In this document: positions 7,805 to 15,430 of the stretch, piece after piece
Numbering within the stretch: position 1 is the stretch's first letter
Layout: each line of letters opens with the position of its first letter
Assembly (NCBI GenBank): GCA_016790175.1
Contig: JAEUPI010000147.1
Span: 1-41,391, forward strand
Direction: 5' to 3'
Source: Burkholderiaceae bacterium
Lineage (GTDB): Bacteria; Pseudomonadota; Gammaproteobacteria; Burkholderiales; Burkholderiaceae_C
DNA length: 41,391 bases
Made by a program: the position numbers and the translations under genes
The notes under the pieces: generated by a model
Database searches by the model: none
What the model was told of the DNA's origin: nothing
What the model saw: only the letters and a program-made list of their open reading frames with translations

Positions 7805-9769
7805 TCAGTTCGGATCGCGCGACGCGATGGCCGGCAGGTGCTCCGGCGGCAGGCCTTGCACCGCGCGGGCCCACATGCGCTCGAACAGCGCCTCGATGTC
7901 CCGCGCGAAGCGGTGGCCATCGAACAGCGGATTCGTGTCGCGCTGCACCTGCAGCCGCTCGCGCAGCCCGGCGCGACGCGCCGGGTCGCATGCCAGTGCG
8001 ACAGCGGTGTCGACATAGGCGTTCACATCGGCACAGACGAGTTCGTCGAGCCCGGCGGTGCGCATCAGGCTCGCGGCCACGCGCTGAGCGAACGGTGCAC
8101 CGACGAGCGTCACCGGCGGCACGCCGACCCACAAGGCCTCGCCGGCCGTGGTGTGTGCGTTGCAGGGCCAGGCGTCGAGGTACAGATCGCCGCAGGCCAG
8201 CCGAGTCAGGTGCTCGTCGGCGCCGAGCAGCGGTGCAAAGACGAGGCGCCGCGCCGGAATGCCGCGCTCGGCGGCTGCGCGTTCGAGCGCCGCCTGCACG
8301 TTGGCGTTCCAGCGCAGCAACCACAGCACGGCATCCGGCACCGCTTGCAGAATGCGGCACCAGGCATCGAACACCGGCTCCGAGATCTTGTAGGACTGGT
8401 GGAACGCGGCCAGCAGCACCCCACCTTCCGGCGCGCCCCATTGCGCGCGCGTCGACGGTGGCGGCCGCCAGCGCCGGCCGTCGTTGGGCTGATAGCAGAG
8501 CGGCATCTGCGCGATCTTCTCGCTGAACCACTGCGCATGCGCCAGCGGCGTGAGCAGCGGATCGCCGATCAGGTAGTCGACGTAGGGTGCGCCGCTGGTG
8601 CCCGGAAAACCGAGCCAGTTCACCTGCACCGGCGCCGCGCGCCAGGCCATCACCTGCGCCACGCTGCCATAGGTGGCGCCCTTCACGTCGACCAGGATGT
8701 CGATCTCGCGCGCCCGGATCTCCGTGGCCACTTCGTGCAGCGGCCGGCCATGGAGTTCGACGAAATGTTCGCTCGAGGCCTGCATGCGCCGCCGCAGCGG
8801 CGTGCCGTCGTCGGGGCCGGCGGAGAACAGGAACACCTCGACGCGGCCGCGGTCGTGGCTTTCCAGCATCTGCACCATCAGTTGACTGGTCGCATGCCGG
8901 TGAAAATCGGCAGACAGGTAGCCGACGCGCAGGCGGCGCCCGCGGTCCCGCGCCGCACGCCGCGGCAGCACGGCGACACCGGCCGCGAGATGGCGCGCGT
9001 ACATCGCAGCCACCTTGCGCTGCTCGGCAGGATCGTCGACCAGCACCGCGTGCACGAAGGCGCCGGTCTCGATGGCCAGACCCTCCGGCGTGGCCTGCAC
9101 CGCGGCGCGCAGTCGCGCCAGCTCATCAGCCGCCTCGGGCCAGCGGCAGGCCTCGCGCTCGAGAAACACGAGCAGCGCCCGTGCCGACAACTCGCTGCTG
9201 CCGAGCCCGAGCGCCAGCGCGGTTCGCACGCACTCGGCGGCCTCGGCCTTCAACCCCAGCTCCTTGAACGACATGCCCATGCGGAAATGGGCCACGGCGT
9301 CGTCGATCTTCAAAGCCAGCACCTGCAGGAAAGTCTGCACGGCTGCCTCATGGCGGCCCAGGCGCTGCAGCGCCACGGCCAGTGAATTCAGATACGGCAG
9401 GTCGCGCGCCGCCTGCGGCGGCAAGGCCGCCAGCACCGCAACGGCCTGCTCGGCTCGCGCCATGTCGAGCCAGGCGTGCGACTCCAGCGTATAGGCCAGC
9501 GTCAACGCCGGATCGCGTGCGCGCAGCTGCTGCAGGCGCGGCACCGCGCGCACCGCCTGCCCGGCCTTGATCGCGGCATGCGCGGCGGCCAGATCGTAGG
9601 CCGCATCCTGTATCAGGTCGGCCGCCTCTTCGTACGCGCGTGCCGCTGGCGGCCATTGCTCCTTCGACGCCAGCGCCCGCGCCTCGAGATAGCGGCGATG
9701 AGCCCGGTGCGAGCTTCCGCCCGCCGGGCCGGCGGCCAGGGGTGCGGGTTCGGGCAGGGCGAGGCTCAT
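7805..9769 (-). CDS. TPR-repeat SPINDLY-family O-linked glycosyltransferase (GT41, OGT-like)
   Basis: A 654-aa protein with an N-terminal TPR superhelix (residues about 20-230; YLEARALASKEQWPPAARAYEEA and HEAAVQTFLQVLALKIDD show the repeat pattern) and a C-terminal GT41 domain from about residue 280. Landmarks of OGT are visible: LRVGYLSADFHRHATSQLM, VNWLGFPGTSGAPYVDYLIGD, and the UDP-binding CNAHTTAGEALWVGVPPVTLVG. GT41 enzymes attach a sugar to Ser/Thr of protein substrates. The position 2 kb from the flagellins makes flagellin the likely acceptor, as for several bacterial TPR-GT41 proteins. The ATG at 9769 has GGAG 8 nt upstream. It is the first gene of the minus-strand glycan operon; 117 nt separate it from the next gene. 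Confidence 0.88.
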   Translation of the reverse strand: MSLALPEPAPLAAGPAGGSSHRAHRRYLEARALASKEQWPPAARAYEEAADLIQDAAYDLAAAHAAIKAGQAVRAVPRLQQLRARDPALTLAYTLESHAWLDMARAEQAVAVLAALPPQAARDLPYLNSLAVALQRLGRHEAAVQTFLQVLALKIDDAVAHFRMGMSFKELGLKAEAAECVRTALALGLGSSELSARALLVFLEREACRWPEAADELARLRAAVQATPEGLAIETGAFVHAVLVDDPAEQRKVAAMYARHLAAGVAVLPRRAARDRGRRLRVGYLSADFHRHATSQLMVQMLESHDRGRVEVFLFSAGPDDGTPLRRRMQASSEHFVELHGRPLHEVATEIRAREIDILVDVKGATYGSVAQVMAWRAAPVQVNWLGFPGTSGAPYVDYLIGDPLLTPLAHAQWFSEKIAQMPLCYQPNDGRRWRPPPSTRAQWGAPEGGVLLAAFHQSYKISEPVFDAWCRILQAVPDAVLWLLRWNANVQAALERAAAERGIPARRLVFAPLLGADEHLTRLACGDLYLDAWPCNAHTTAGEALWVGVPPVTLVGAPFAQRVAASLMRTAGLDELVCADVNAYVDTAVALACDPARRAGLRERLQVQRDTNPLFDGHRFARDIEALFERMWARAVQGLPPEHLPAIASRDPN

Positions 9770-9916
9770 CGTTGGCGCTCCGGCGGGTTCGCGCAGGCTA
9801 TCCGCGCCGCGCGTGCGACCAGCGCACGAATAGAAGGGATGTCCGCGCCCAATTCGTACCCAAACGCGTTCGATCACCTCGAGAAGGTCCCGCTTCCTGC
9901 ACTGACCCGTGCGGCA

Positions 9917-10153
9917 CGGCAGGCGGTACCCGCCCGGGGCTCATGCTGGGTCGGTCGTCGCCTGCAGCGCCGACTCCACTGCGGTGCTCGCGTCAAGGGT
10001 CGCGCCGCCGAACTCACTACGCTCACTTCGTTCGCTTCGTTCAAACAACGTCGGCGAGTCAGAACACGAAGCGCGCACCTGCGGTGCACGCCGACCCTCG
10101 CCGCTGCGCTCCTCGCCGACCCATAAATCGCCCCGACCGGGTACCGCCTGCCG
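9917..10153 (+). repeat. Structured intergenic element, copy A, with 38-bp terminal inverted repeats
   Basis: The left arm (9917-9954) and right arm (10116-10153) are reverse complements in three blocks: CGGCAGGCGGTACCCG (16/16 paired), GGGGC/GCCCC and TGGGTCGG/CCGACCCA. Between the last two blocks lies an unpaired internal loop, TCATGC opposite TAAATC. Copy B at 29734-29962 has the same architecture, the same internal-loop sequences (TCATAC, CAAATC) and almost the same length. Interior matches include CGACTnCnCTGCGnTGCTCGCG on the left and CACCTGCGG and CGCTGCGCTnCTCGCCGACCC on the right. No transposase is present. I do not recognise a named family. Confidence 0.82.
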
Positions 10154-10162
10154 CGCTGGTCG

Positions 10163-10201
10163 ACCGAGCAGCACGAGGACCACCTTGTCGTAGTGCTCGG
10201 T
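10163..10201 (+). repeat. Stem-loop just downstream of repeat copy A
   Basis: ACCGAGCA (10163-10170) and TGCTCGGT (10194-10201) form a perfect 8-bp stem around a 23-nt loop, starting 9 nt beyond the right terminal repeat. Copy B has a stem of the same length at the same place (29969-30003) but with a different sequence, ACCGCTCG/CGAGCGGT. The pairing therefore seems kept while the sequence changes. No T-tract follows, so it is not a standard terminator. Confidence 0.6.
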
Positions 10202-10282
10202 ACCACTCGCTGCGCCGTGGACGTGGGCTGTGGGGTCCGGGAGCGAATGGGAGGCGGCGAGCAGCGGAGCAGCGAGGGGGAA

Positions 10283-10489
10283 GTCTGCCGCGCAGCGGCA
10301 GACCGGCGAGCGCGGGCTCTATGCGGTGCCGCGGAAGCGGCACTCAGCGGAGTTCGCGCTCGCCGCCCCTTGCTGCGAGCAGCGCAGCGAACCCTGGCCG
10401 CGCAGCGGCCAGGGCGCCGGACTTTGAGCGGACGGGCCCCACAGCCCGCGGCCGCGGCGCGGCGCGCGCCAGACTTCGCAGGAGTCTGG
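10283..10489 (+). repeat. Array of compact perfect hairpins (copy A island)
   Basis: Five hairpins lie within about 200 nt: GTCTGCCGC-GCA-GCGGCAGAC (10283-10303, 9 bp), GTGCCGC-GGAA-GCGGCAC (10326-10343, 7 bp), GCTGCG-n5-CGCAGC (10372-10388), CCCTGGCCGC with GCA loop and GCGGCCAGGG (10392-10414, 10 bp), and CCAGACTTC-GCA-GGAGTCTGG (10469-10489, 9 bp with one G-T). Three share a GCA triloop although their stems differ. None is followed by a T-run, so they are not intrinsic terminators. They resemble the array at 30037-30246. Confidence 0.72.
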
Positions 10490-10568
10490 TGCACAAAGTG
10501 CCCTCGCCTTCGACAACGAGTCCGAATGGCGTCGGCGGTTCCTCTTCACGATCGATCGCGAAGCGGAA

Positions 10569-11633
10569 TCAGACGTTGCCGGCATCGGCGCGCCGCATCG
10601 CCTGTTCGCGCTCGCGCCACCGCGCCGCGAGTTCGTGGCGGCCGAGCCCGCCGTGAAGCACGGCCAGGTTGTGCGCGGCCAGATAGCTGCCGCGGCCGTG
10701 CACGCTGTCGGGCAGCTCGGGTCGCTCGCCGATGGCCACGGCGCGCTGCCAGCTGGCATCGATCATCGGCACCAGCGCGGCGGCCTGGCGGGGCTCGGCT
10801 GCGGCCCAATCGAGCAGCAGGTCGCCAATCGCGAAGTGGAAGTCGGGAGACTCGGACCATCGTCCGGCCTCGCGCTGCACCAGGCCCAGCGCGTCGCCAT
10901 GGCGCCCGAGCTGCTTGAACACGAATATCGACCGCAGCACGAGGTCGTGCCGCCAGACCGCACCGTCGGCGCAGCCAGCGAGCGCTTGCCCGTATTGCGC
11001 CGCCGCCGCGTCCCATTCGCACGTCAGCTCGAAATCCTTGCCGAATTGATAGCGCAGGTAGGCATCGCCCGGCGATTCGGCGATCGCGCGCACGAGCAAC
11101 TGCCGGTTGCGCCCGCGCTTGGCCTGCATGACCTGCGTGAGATAGCCATCGTGCCGCACGCGCAGGCCCAGGCGCCGTCGCGGCAAAACGCTGCACGGTT
11201 GCTCGTGGATGCGACCTTCATAGAGCACGCCGCGCGGCAGCACCCGCGGAATCCAGCTCGGCGACAGCGCCGTGCCGGCGCGCGCATCGTCGAACAGGTT
11301 CTCGACGGTGACCACCCCGAGGAACGTCGGTGACTGCCCACGCAGACCGGTGAGCGCCTCGGTGCCGTCGACGATCCATTCGTCGGCATCGAGCATGAGC
11401 ACCCAGTCCTGGTCGGCCAACGCCAGCGCGTCGTTGCGGGCACGGGCGAAATCGTCGTGCCAGGTTCCCGCCACCACGCGCGCGCCCGCGCGCGTCGCAC
11501 ACGCGCGCGTGTCGTCGTCGGAGCCGGTGTCGAGCACGATCATCGTGTCGACGAATGCCCGCGCGCTGGCCAGGCAGCGTTCGATGCAGCGCGCTTCGTT
11601 GCGCGCGATCAGCACAAGGGCGATCGAAGACAT
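10569..11633 (-). CDS. Family 2 glycosyltransferase with C-terminal TPR-like region
   Basis: A 354-aa GT2 enzyme. The N-terminal catalytic domain shows ALVLIARNEARCIERCLASA, TMIVLDTGSDDDTR (donor-binding aspartates), WHDDFARARNDALALA and the metal-binding DxD-type WVLMLDADEWI, followed by IHEQP. The C-terminal half (about 200-350) is helical with TPR-like spacing (YLRYQFGKDFELTCEWDAAAAQYGQAL; AAHNLAVLHGGLGRHELAARW). This is the layout of SunS-like and flagellin-associated GT2-TPR proteins. The ATG at 11633 is chosen because homology begins at residue 4 and no similarity lies upstream. It is divergent from the first flagellin across a 303-bp gap. Extension or initiation of the flagellin glycan is the inferred role. 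Confidence 0.85.
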   Translation of the reverse strand: MSSIALVLIARNEARCIERCLASARAFVDTMIVLDTGSDDDTRACATRAGARVVAGTWHDDFARARNDALALADQDWVLMLDADEWIVDGTEALTGLRGQSPTFLGVVTVENLFDDARAGTALSPSWIPRVLPRGVLYEGRIHEQPCSVLPRRRLGLRVRHDGYLTQVMQAKRGRNRQLLVRAIAESPGDAYLRYQFGKDFELTCEWDAAAAQYGQALAGCADGAVWRHDLVLRSIFVFKQLGRHGDALGLVQREAGRWSESPDFHFAIGDLLLDWAAAEPRQAAALVPMIDASWQRAVAIGERPELPDSVHGRGSYLAAHNLAVLHGGLGRHELAARWREREQAMRRADAGNV

Positions 11634-11758
11634 CGCCGATTGTGTGTCCGCGTGACGGTGAATCTCAAAGCGAGAACAAGGCCGCAAGGTCCGGCCAGTT
11701 CGGCGTTGGCGCGGAACTGTGTCACAGACCGGTCCATTCATCTGAACCGGAAAGACCC

Positions 11759-11786
11759 TCAAGTTCGGCTGAACGGCCACCGATAA
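11759..11786 (+). promoter_or_regulatory. Sigma-28 (FliA)-like promoter of flagellin 1
   Basis: TCAAGTTC (11759-11766), 12 nt, then ACCGATAA (11779-11786). The enterobacterial sigma-28 consensus is TAAAGTTT-N11-GCCGATAA; the -10 matches at 7 of 8 positions and the -35 at 5 to 6, with spacing one base longer. The same TCAAGT core recurs before flagellin 2, fliD and fliS. The leader predicted from it is about 140 nt. Confidence 0.7.
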
Positions 11787-11895
11787 GGCTCCCAACGCGT
11801 CCGGCAACGGACACGTGGTCCGGTTAGACGGCCCAAGTGCACGAGGCAGCGATGCCGAAGGGCACAGACGGTTGGCTGGCGTCGGGCGATGCCAG

Positions 11896-11912
11896 CGACT
11901 CGGCCGGAGTCG
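11896..11912 (+). promoter_or_regulatory. Leader hairpin next to the flagellin 1 ribosome site
   Basis: CGACTC-GGCCG-GAGTCG forms a perfect 6-bp stem ending about 10 nt before the AAGGAG ribosome site. It lies in the predicted leader mRNA. A role in message stability or translation control is possible but untested. Confidence 0.4.
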
Positions 11913-11936
11913 TTTCAACCTGAAGGAGTGATTCAC

Positions 11937-12740
11937 ATGGCAATGACGATCAATACCAACGTGCAGTCGCTGAATGCCCAGCGCAACCTCACGATGTCGA
12001 AGGAGTCGCTGGCCGTCTCGATGCAGCGCCTGTCTTCGGGCCTGCGCGTGAACTCGGCGAAGGACGATGCCGCCGGCCTCGCGATCGCCGACCGCATGAA
12101 CGCGCAGATCCGCGGCATCAACGTCGCGATCCGCAACGCCAACGACGGCATCTCGCTCGCGCAGACCGCCGAAGGCGCGCTGGCCACGATGTCCGACGTG
12201 TTCCAGCGCATGCGCGAACTGGCGGTGCAGGCCCAGAACGGCTCCAACGGCACCGGTGACCGTGCGAACCTGAACACGGAATACCAGCAGCTGTCGGCCG
12301 AAGTGACCCGTATCGCCGCGCAGACCAAGTTCAACGGCACCGCCATCGTCGGCGCCGGCGCCGGTGCGCAGACCTTCCAGGTCGGTGCCAACAACGGCGA
12401 CACGCTGACGATCACGACCAGCACGGTCACGACCGTGGCCGGCGACCTGACGACCGCCGCCAACGCCTCGACGGCCGTGGCCGCGCTCGACACGGCGCTG
12501 GACACCATCACGACCAGCCGTGCGACCTACGGTGCCGCGATGAGCCGCTTCCAGTTCGCGATCAGCAACCTGCAGATCACCGGCGAGAACCAGAGCGCCG
12601 CCCGTGGCCGCATCATGGACGCCGACTTCGCCAGCGAAACGGCCAACCTGTCGCGTGCCCAGATCCTGCAGCAGGCCGGCTCGGCGATGGTGGCGCAAGC
12701 CAACCAGCTGCCGAACCAGGTGCTCGCGCTGCTGCGATAA
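11937..12740 (+). CDS. fliC: Flagellin 1
   Basis: A 267-aa flagellin, much shorter than the about 500-aa enteric FliC. The N-terminal D0/D1 region is clear (INTNVQSLNAQRNL, LSSGLRVNSAKDDAAGLAIA, ISLAQTAEGALATM, MRELAVQAQNGS) and so is the C-terminal D1/D0 (RFQFAISNLQITGENQSAA, IMDADFASETANLSR, AGSAMVAQANQLPNQVLALLR). Only about 100 residues rich in Thr, Ala and Val lie between, so D2/D3 are reduced to a minimum; this Thr/Ser-rich part is a plausible glycosylation zone. AAGGAG lies 8 nt before ATG at 11937. A strong terminator follows at 12788. Exported by the flagellar type III system with FliS as chaperone. Flagellin 2 follows in tandem with high identity. Confidence 0.96.
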   Translation: MAMTINTNVQSLNAQRNLTMSKESLAVSMQRLSSGLRVNSAKDDAAGLAIADRMNAQIRGINVAIRNANDGISLAQTAEGALATMSDVFQRMRELAVQAQNGSNGTGDRANLNTEYQQLSAEVTRIAAQTKFNGTAIVGAGAGAQTFQVGANNGDTLTITTSTVTTVAGDLTTAANASTAVAALDTALDTITTSRATYGAAMSRFQFAISNLQITGENQSAARGRIMDADFASETANLSRAQILQQAGSAMVAQANQLPNQVLALLR

Positions 12741-12787
12741 GCAAACGACGAGACACGGCTCCGCTGCGCGGATCCGTGCCCTTCGCA

Positions 12788-12812
12788 GGCCGCCCCCAGG
12801 GGCGGCCTTTTT
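12788..12812 (+). terminator. Intrinsic terminator after flagellin 1
   Basis: GGCCGCCCC (12788-12796) pairs perfectly with GGGGCGGCC (12799-12807), with five T directly after (12808-12812). It separates the two flagellin genes, so each is likely transcribed on its own. Confidence 0.87.
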
Positions 12813-12886
12813 CGTTGGCTCCGAACTGGCCGGTCCGGTCGCCTCATTTCGGAGGATGCCGATCGCGCGCGATGCCGAAAACTCCT

Positions 12887-12914
12887 TCAAGTCGGAATCG
12901 GCGCGTGCCGCGTC
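12887..12914 (+). promoter_or_regulatory. Weak sigma-28-like promoter of flagellin 2
   Basis: TCAAGTCG (12887-12894), 12 nt, then GCCGCGTC (12907-12914). The -35 core is shared with the promoters of flagellin 1, fliD and fliS. The -10 matches GCCGATAA only in its first four bases, so it should be weaker than the flagellin 1 promoter. It lies downstream of the terminator at 12788-12812, where a separate promoter is expected. Confidence 0.4.
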
Positions 12915-12970
12915 CGACCCGACGCCGCGGGCAATGTCGCCCGGCGACCTCGGACACGCAAGGAGCGCGC

Positions 12971-13777
12971 ATGCCGCAGACCATCAATACCAACTACTCG
13001 TCGCTGAACGCCCAGCGCCACCTCGACCAGTCGAAGGATTCGCTGGCCACCGCGGTGCAGCGCCTGTCTTCGGGCCTGCGCGTGAACTCGGCGAAGGACG
13101 ATGCCGCGGGCCTCGCGATCGCCGACCGCATGAACGCGCAGATCCGCGGCATCAACGTCGCGATCCGTAACGCCAACGACGGCATCTCGCTCGCGCAGAC
13201 CGCTGAAGGTGCGCTGGCCACGATGACCGATGTGTTCCAGCGCATGCGCGAACTGGCAGTGCAGGCCCAGAACGGCTCCAACGGCACCGGTGATCGCGCG
13301 AACCTGAACACCGAATACCTGCAGCTGTCGGCCGAAGTCACGCGCATCGCCACGCAGACCAAGTTCAACGGCAAGGCCATCGTCGGCGCCGACGCCGGCG
13401 CGCAGACCTTCCAGGTCGGCCCGAACAATGGCGACACGCTGTTGATCACCACCGCCACCGTGACCACGGTGGGCGGCGACATCACCACCGCGGCCAACGC
13501 CTCGACGGCGATGGCGGCGATCGACACCGCGCTCGACTCGATCTCGACCAATCGCGCGACCTACGGCGCGGCAATGAACCGCTTCCAGTTCGCGATCGGC
13601 AACCTGCAGATCACCGGCGAGAACCAGAGCGCCGCCCGCGGCCGCATCATGGACGCCGACTTCGCGGCCGAGACCGCCAACCTGGCGCGCGCACAGATCC
13701 TGCAGCAGGCCGGCACGGCCATGGTGGCGCAGGCCAATCAGCTGCCGCAGCAGGTGCTGACGTTGCTGCGCAGCTGA
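12971..13777 (+). CDS. Flagellin 2
   Basis: A 268-aa paralogue of flagellin 1, aligned end to end. Residues 29-120 or so are nearly identical (LSSGLRVNSAKDDAAGLAIA, MRELAVQAQNGSNGTGDRAN), with long stretches of identical DNA, while the first 25 residues (TINTNYSSLNAQRHLDQSKD) and the middle differ more. The C-terminus is RIMDADFAAETANLARAQ and ends QQVLTLLRS. AAGGAG precedes the ATG at 12971. It probably assembles in the same filament; two flagellins may occupy different filament zones or be expressed at different levels, given their different promoters. Its short variable region is again Thr-rich. Confidence 0.95.
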   Translation: MPQTINTNYSSLNAQRHLDQSKDSLATAVQRLSSGLRVNSAKDDAAGLAIADRMNAQIRGINVAIRNANDGISLAQTAEGALATMTDVFQRMRELAVQAQNGSNGTGDRANLNTEYLQLSAEVTRIATQTKFNGKAIVGADAGAQTFQVGPNNGDTLLITTATVTTVGGDITTAANASTAMAAIDTALDSISTNRATYGAAMNRFQFAIGNLQITGENQSAARGRIMDADFAAETANLARAQILQQAGTAMVAQANQLPQQVLTLLRS

Positions 13778-13803
13778 TCGGCGCGCCGCACGCGTCGCCG
13801 ACA

Positions 13804-13839
13804 CGCCGCCGCAGGGCCCCGAAAGGCCTTCCGACGGCG
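13804..13839 (+). terminator. Possible hairpin after flagellin 2
   Basis: CGCCGCCG pairs with CGACGGCG (one mismatch) around an inner GGCC/GGCC hairpin, 27 nt after the flagellin 2 stop. No T-tract follows, so termination here is uncertain; it may stabilise the message 3' end. Confidence 0.35.
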
Positions 13840-13859
13840 CAGTCCGTGAAAGAAGTCAC

Positions 13860-13886
13860 TCAAGTCCGGCGCGGGACTGCCGAAAC
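13860..13886 (+). promoter_or_regulatory. Sigma-28-like promoter of fliD
   Basis: TCAAGTCC (13860-13867), 11 nt, then GCCGAAAC (13879-13886), with exactly the consensus N11 spacing. The predicted start lies about 20 nt before the fliD ATG at 13912. Confidence 0.62.
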
Positions 13887-13911
13887 GCGGTAGGCGAACA
13901 AGGGAAGAGCC

Positions 13912-15354
13912 ATGGCTACGATCTCATCGCCAGGCGTCGGCAGCGGATTGGACGTCAACAGCATCGTGACCCAGCTGGTCGCGATCGAGCGCGCGCCCAT
14001 CACGCAGCTGCAGAAGGAAGCCAGTTCGCTGCAGACCAAGCTGTCGGCGTACGGCAAGCTGCAGTCCAACCTGTCGGCGCTGCGCGACGCGGCGTCGGCG
14101 CTCACGCGCAACACCACCTGGGCCCAGACCAGCGGCAGCTCGAGCGACGCCTCGGCGGTCAGCGTGACCACCGATGCCAACAACAAGCCCGGCAGCTACG
14201 CCGTGCAGGTGACGCAGCTGGCATCGATCCAGTCCAACGTGTCGCAGGTCTATGCTTCGGCCGACACACTGGTCGGCGAAGGCACGCTGCACATCGAGCT
14301 CGGCACCTGGGGCGCCGGCAACAGCTTCACCGCCAAGCCCGACACCGTGCCGGTGGACATCTCGGTCGGCCCGCCAGCGAAGACCCTGGCCGAGGTGCGC
14401 GACATGATCAACGCCGCCAACACGGGCATCACCGCTTCGGTGCTCACCGATGCCACCGGCTCGCGACTGGTGTTCAACTCCTCGCTGCCCGGTGCGGCCA
14501 ACGGCTTCCGGATCGGCGTGACCGACACCGACGGCAACAACACCGATGCCAGCGGGCTGTCGGCACTGGCCTACAACCCGGCGGTCGGCGTGGTGACGAT
14601 GGCGCAGGCGCTGGCGGCCGCCAACGCCGCCGCGCTCGTGAACGGCGTCGCCGTCAGTTCGACGTCGAACACGATGACCAACCTGGTCGACGGCATGACG
14701 CTGACGCTCAACAAGACGACCTCCACGCCGGTCCAGATCAGCACCGCGCCGGACAAGGACTCGATCAAGAAGAAGATCGAGGACTTCGTCACCGCCTACA
14801 ACAACCTCAACACCGAGCTGGCAAGCCAGACCAAGTTCGACGCCACAAGCAAGACGGCGGGCACGCTGCAAGGCGACAGCGCGGCGGTCGGGCTACGCGC
14901 GCTGCTGCGCAACACCTTGCGCACCGAAAGCGGCGCCAGCATGGTGTTCACCCGCCTCGCCGACGTCGGCTTCGACGTGCAACGCGACGGATCGATCACG
15001 CTGGACACCAAGAAGCTCGACAACGGCCTGGCCAACCTCGGGGAACTGAAGAAGCTGTTCGCCACCAGCGACACGCTGGTTCCGGCCAACAACGGCATCG
15101 CCACGCTGATGCGCACCCAGGCCGATGCGGTGCTCGGCATCGACGGCACGCTGTCCACACGCACCGATGGACTGCGCACACGGATCGAGCGCAACGAGAA
15201 GCGCCAGGCCGAGATGGAAGTGCGCGTGGCGCAGACCGAGGCGCAGCTGCGCAAGCAGTACACGGCGCTCGACAAGCAGATGGGACAGTTGACGAGCCTG
15301 TCGAGTTATGTCACGCAGCAGATGACCCTGCTGATGAACAACAGCAAGTCCTGA
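13912..15354 (+). CDS. fliD: Flagellar filament capping protein FliD (HAP2)
   Basis: A 480-aa FliD of usual length. The N-terminal D0/D1 segment (TISSPGVGSGLDVNSIVTQLVAIER, then PITQLQKEASSLQTKLSAYGKLQ coiled coil) is characteristic, as is the C-terminal region (KIEDFVTAYNNLNTEL, TLSTRTDGLRTRIERNEKR, and the final coiled coil QLRKQYTALDKQMGQLTSL). Five to six copies cap the growing filament and fold incoming flagellin. GGGAAGAG lies just upstream of the ATG. It follows its own sigma-28-like promoter and is followed by fliS with another promoter, an ordinary late-gene arrangement. Confidence 0.95.
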   Translation: MATISSPGVGSGLDVNSIVTQLVAIERAPITQLQKEASSLQTKLSAYGKLQSNLSALRDAASALTRNTTWAQTSGSSSDASAVSVTTDANNKPGSYAVQVTQLASIQSNVSQVYASADTLVGEGTLHIELGTWGAGNSFTAKPDTVPVDISVGPPAKTLAEVRDMINAANTGITASVLTDATGSRLVFNSSLPGAANGFRIGVTDTDGNNTDASGLSALAYNPAVGVVTMAQALAAANAAALVNGVAVSSTSNTMTNLVDGMTLTLNKTTSTPVQISTAPDKDSIKKKIEDFVTAYNNLNTELASQTKFDATSKTAGTLQGDSAAVGLRALLRNTLRTESGASMVFTRLADVGFDVQRDGSITLDTKKLDNGLANLGELKKLFATSDTLVPANNGIATLMRTQADAVLGIDGTLSTRTDGLRTRIERNEKRQAEMEVRVAQTEAQLRKQYTALDKQMGQLTSLSSYVTQQMTLLMNNSKS

Positions 15355-15430
15355 TCGCCCGCCGCGCGCCGCCACGACGTCGCGCGCGTCTGGACCGTCC
15401 GCACCGCGCTGTTCACCGCGCTCCGGGCAC

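Larger units (their letters stand above)
9770..10568. other. Non-coding island between the GT41 and GT2 genes
   Basis: About 800 bases with no convincing gene. It holds a 237-bp element with long terminal inverted repeats (9917-10153), a hairpin just beyond it (10163-10201), a strongly purine/GC-biased stretch full of AGCGnAGC words, and at least four compact hairpins (10283-10489). Short open frames exist on both strands, but they are arginine/serine-rich, lack plausible ribosome sites and follow the composition of the repeats. A similar island lies at 29687-30320. The upstream promoter of the GT41 operon must lie somewhere in 9770-9916, but I could not assign a clear -35/-10 pair. Confidence 0.75.
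11634..11936. other. Divergent intergenic region upstream of flagellin 1
   Basis: This 303-bp gap lies between the minus-strand GT2 gene and the first flagellin. It contains a perfect palindrome CTGTG-T-CACAG (11717-11727), a sigma-28-like promoter (11759-11786), a leader of roughly 140 nt, a hairpin CGACTC/GAGTCG (11896-11912) and an AAGGAG ribosome site about 8 nt before the flagellin ATG. No coding frame with homology is seen. The palindrome could be an operator for either gene, but no regulator can be named. Confidence 0.6.

Noticed and set aside
9917..10153. Insertion sequence or transposon with terminal inverted repeats.
   Set aside because: About 235 bp cannot encode a transposase, and no clear target duplication flanks either copy. 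A non-autonomous element is not excluded.
9941..10183. Short open frames within the repeat elements on both strands, with peptides such as LRSLRSLRSNN.
   Set aside because: They arise from the repeat sequence itself, differ in frame between copies and lack ribosome sites.
10283..10489. Reading the hairpin array as a set of intrinsic terminators.
   Set aside because: Stems are strong but no T-tract follows any of them on either strand.
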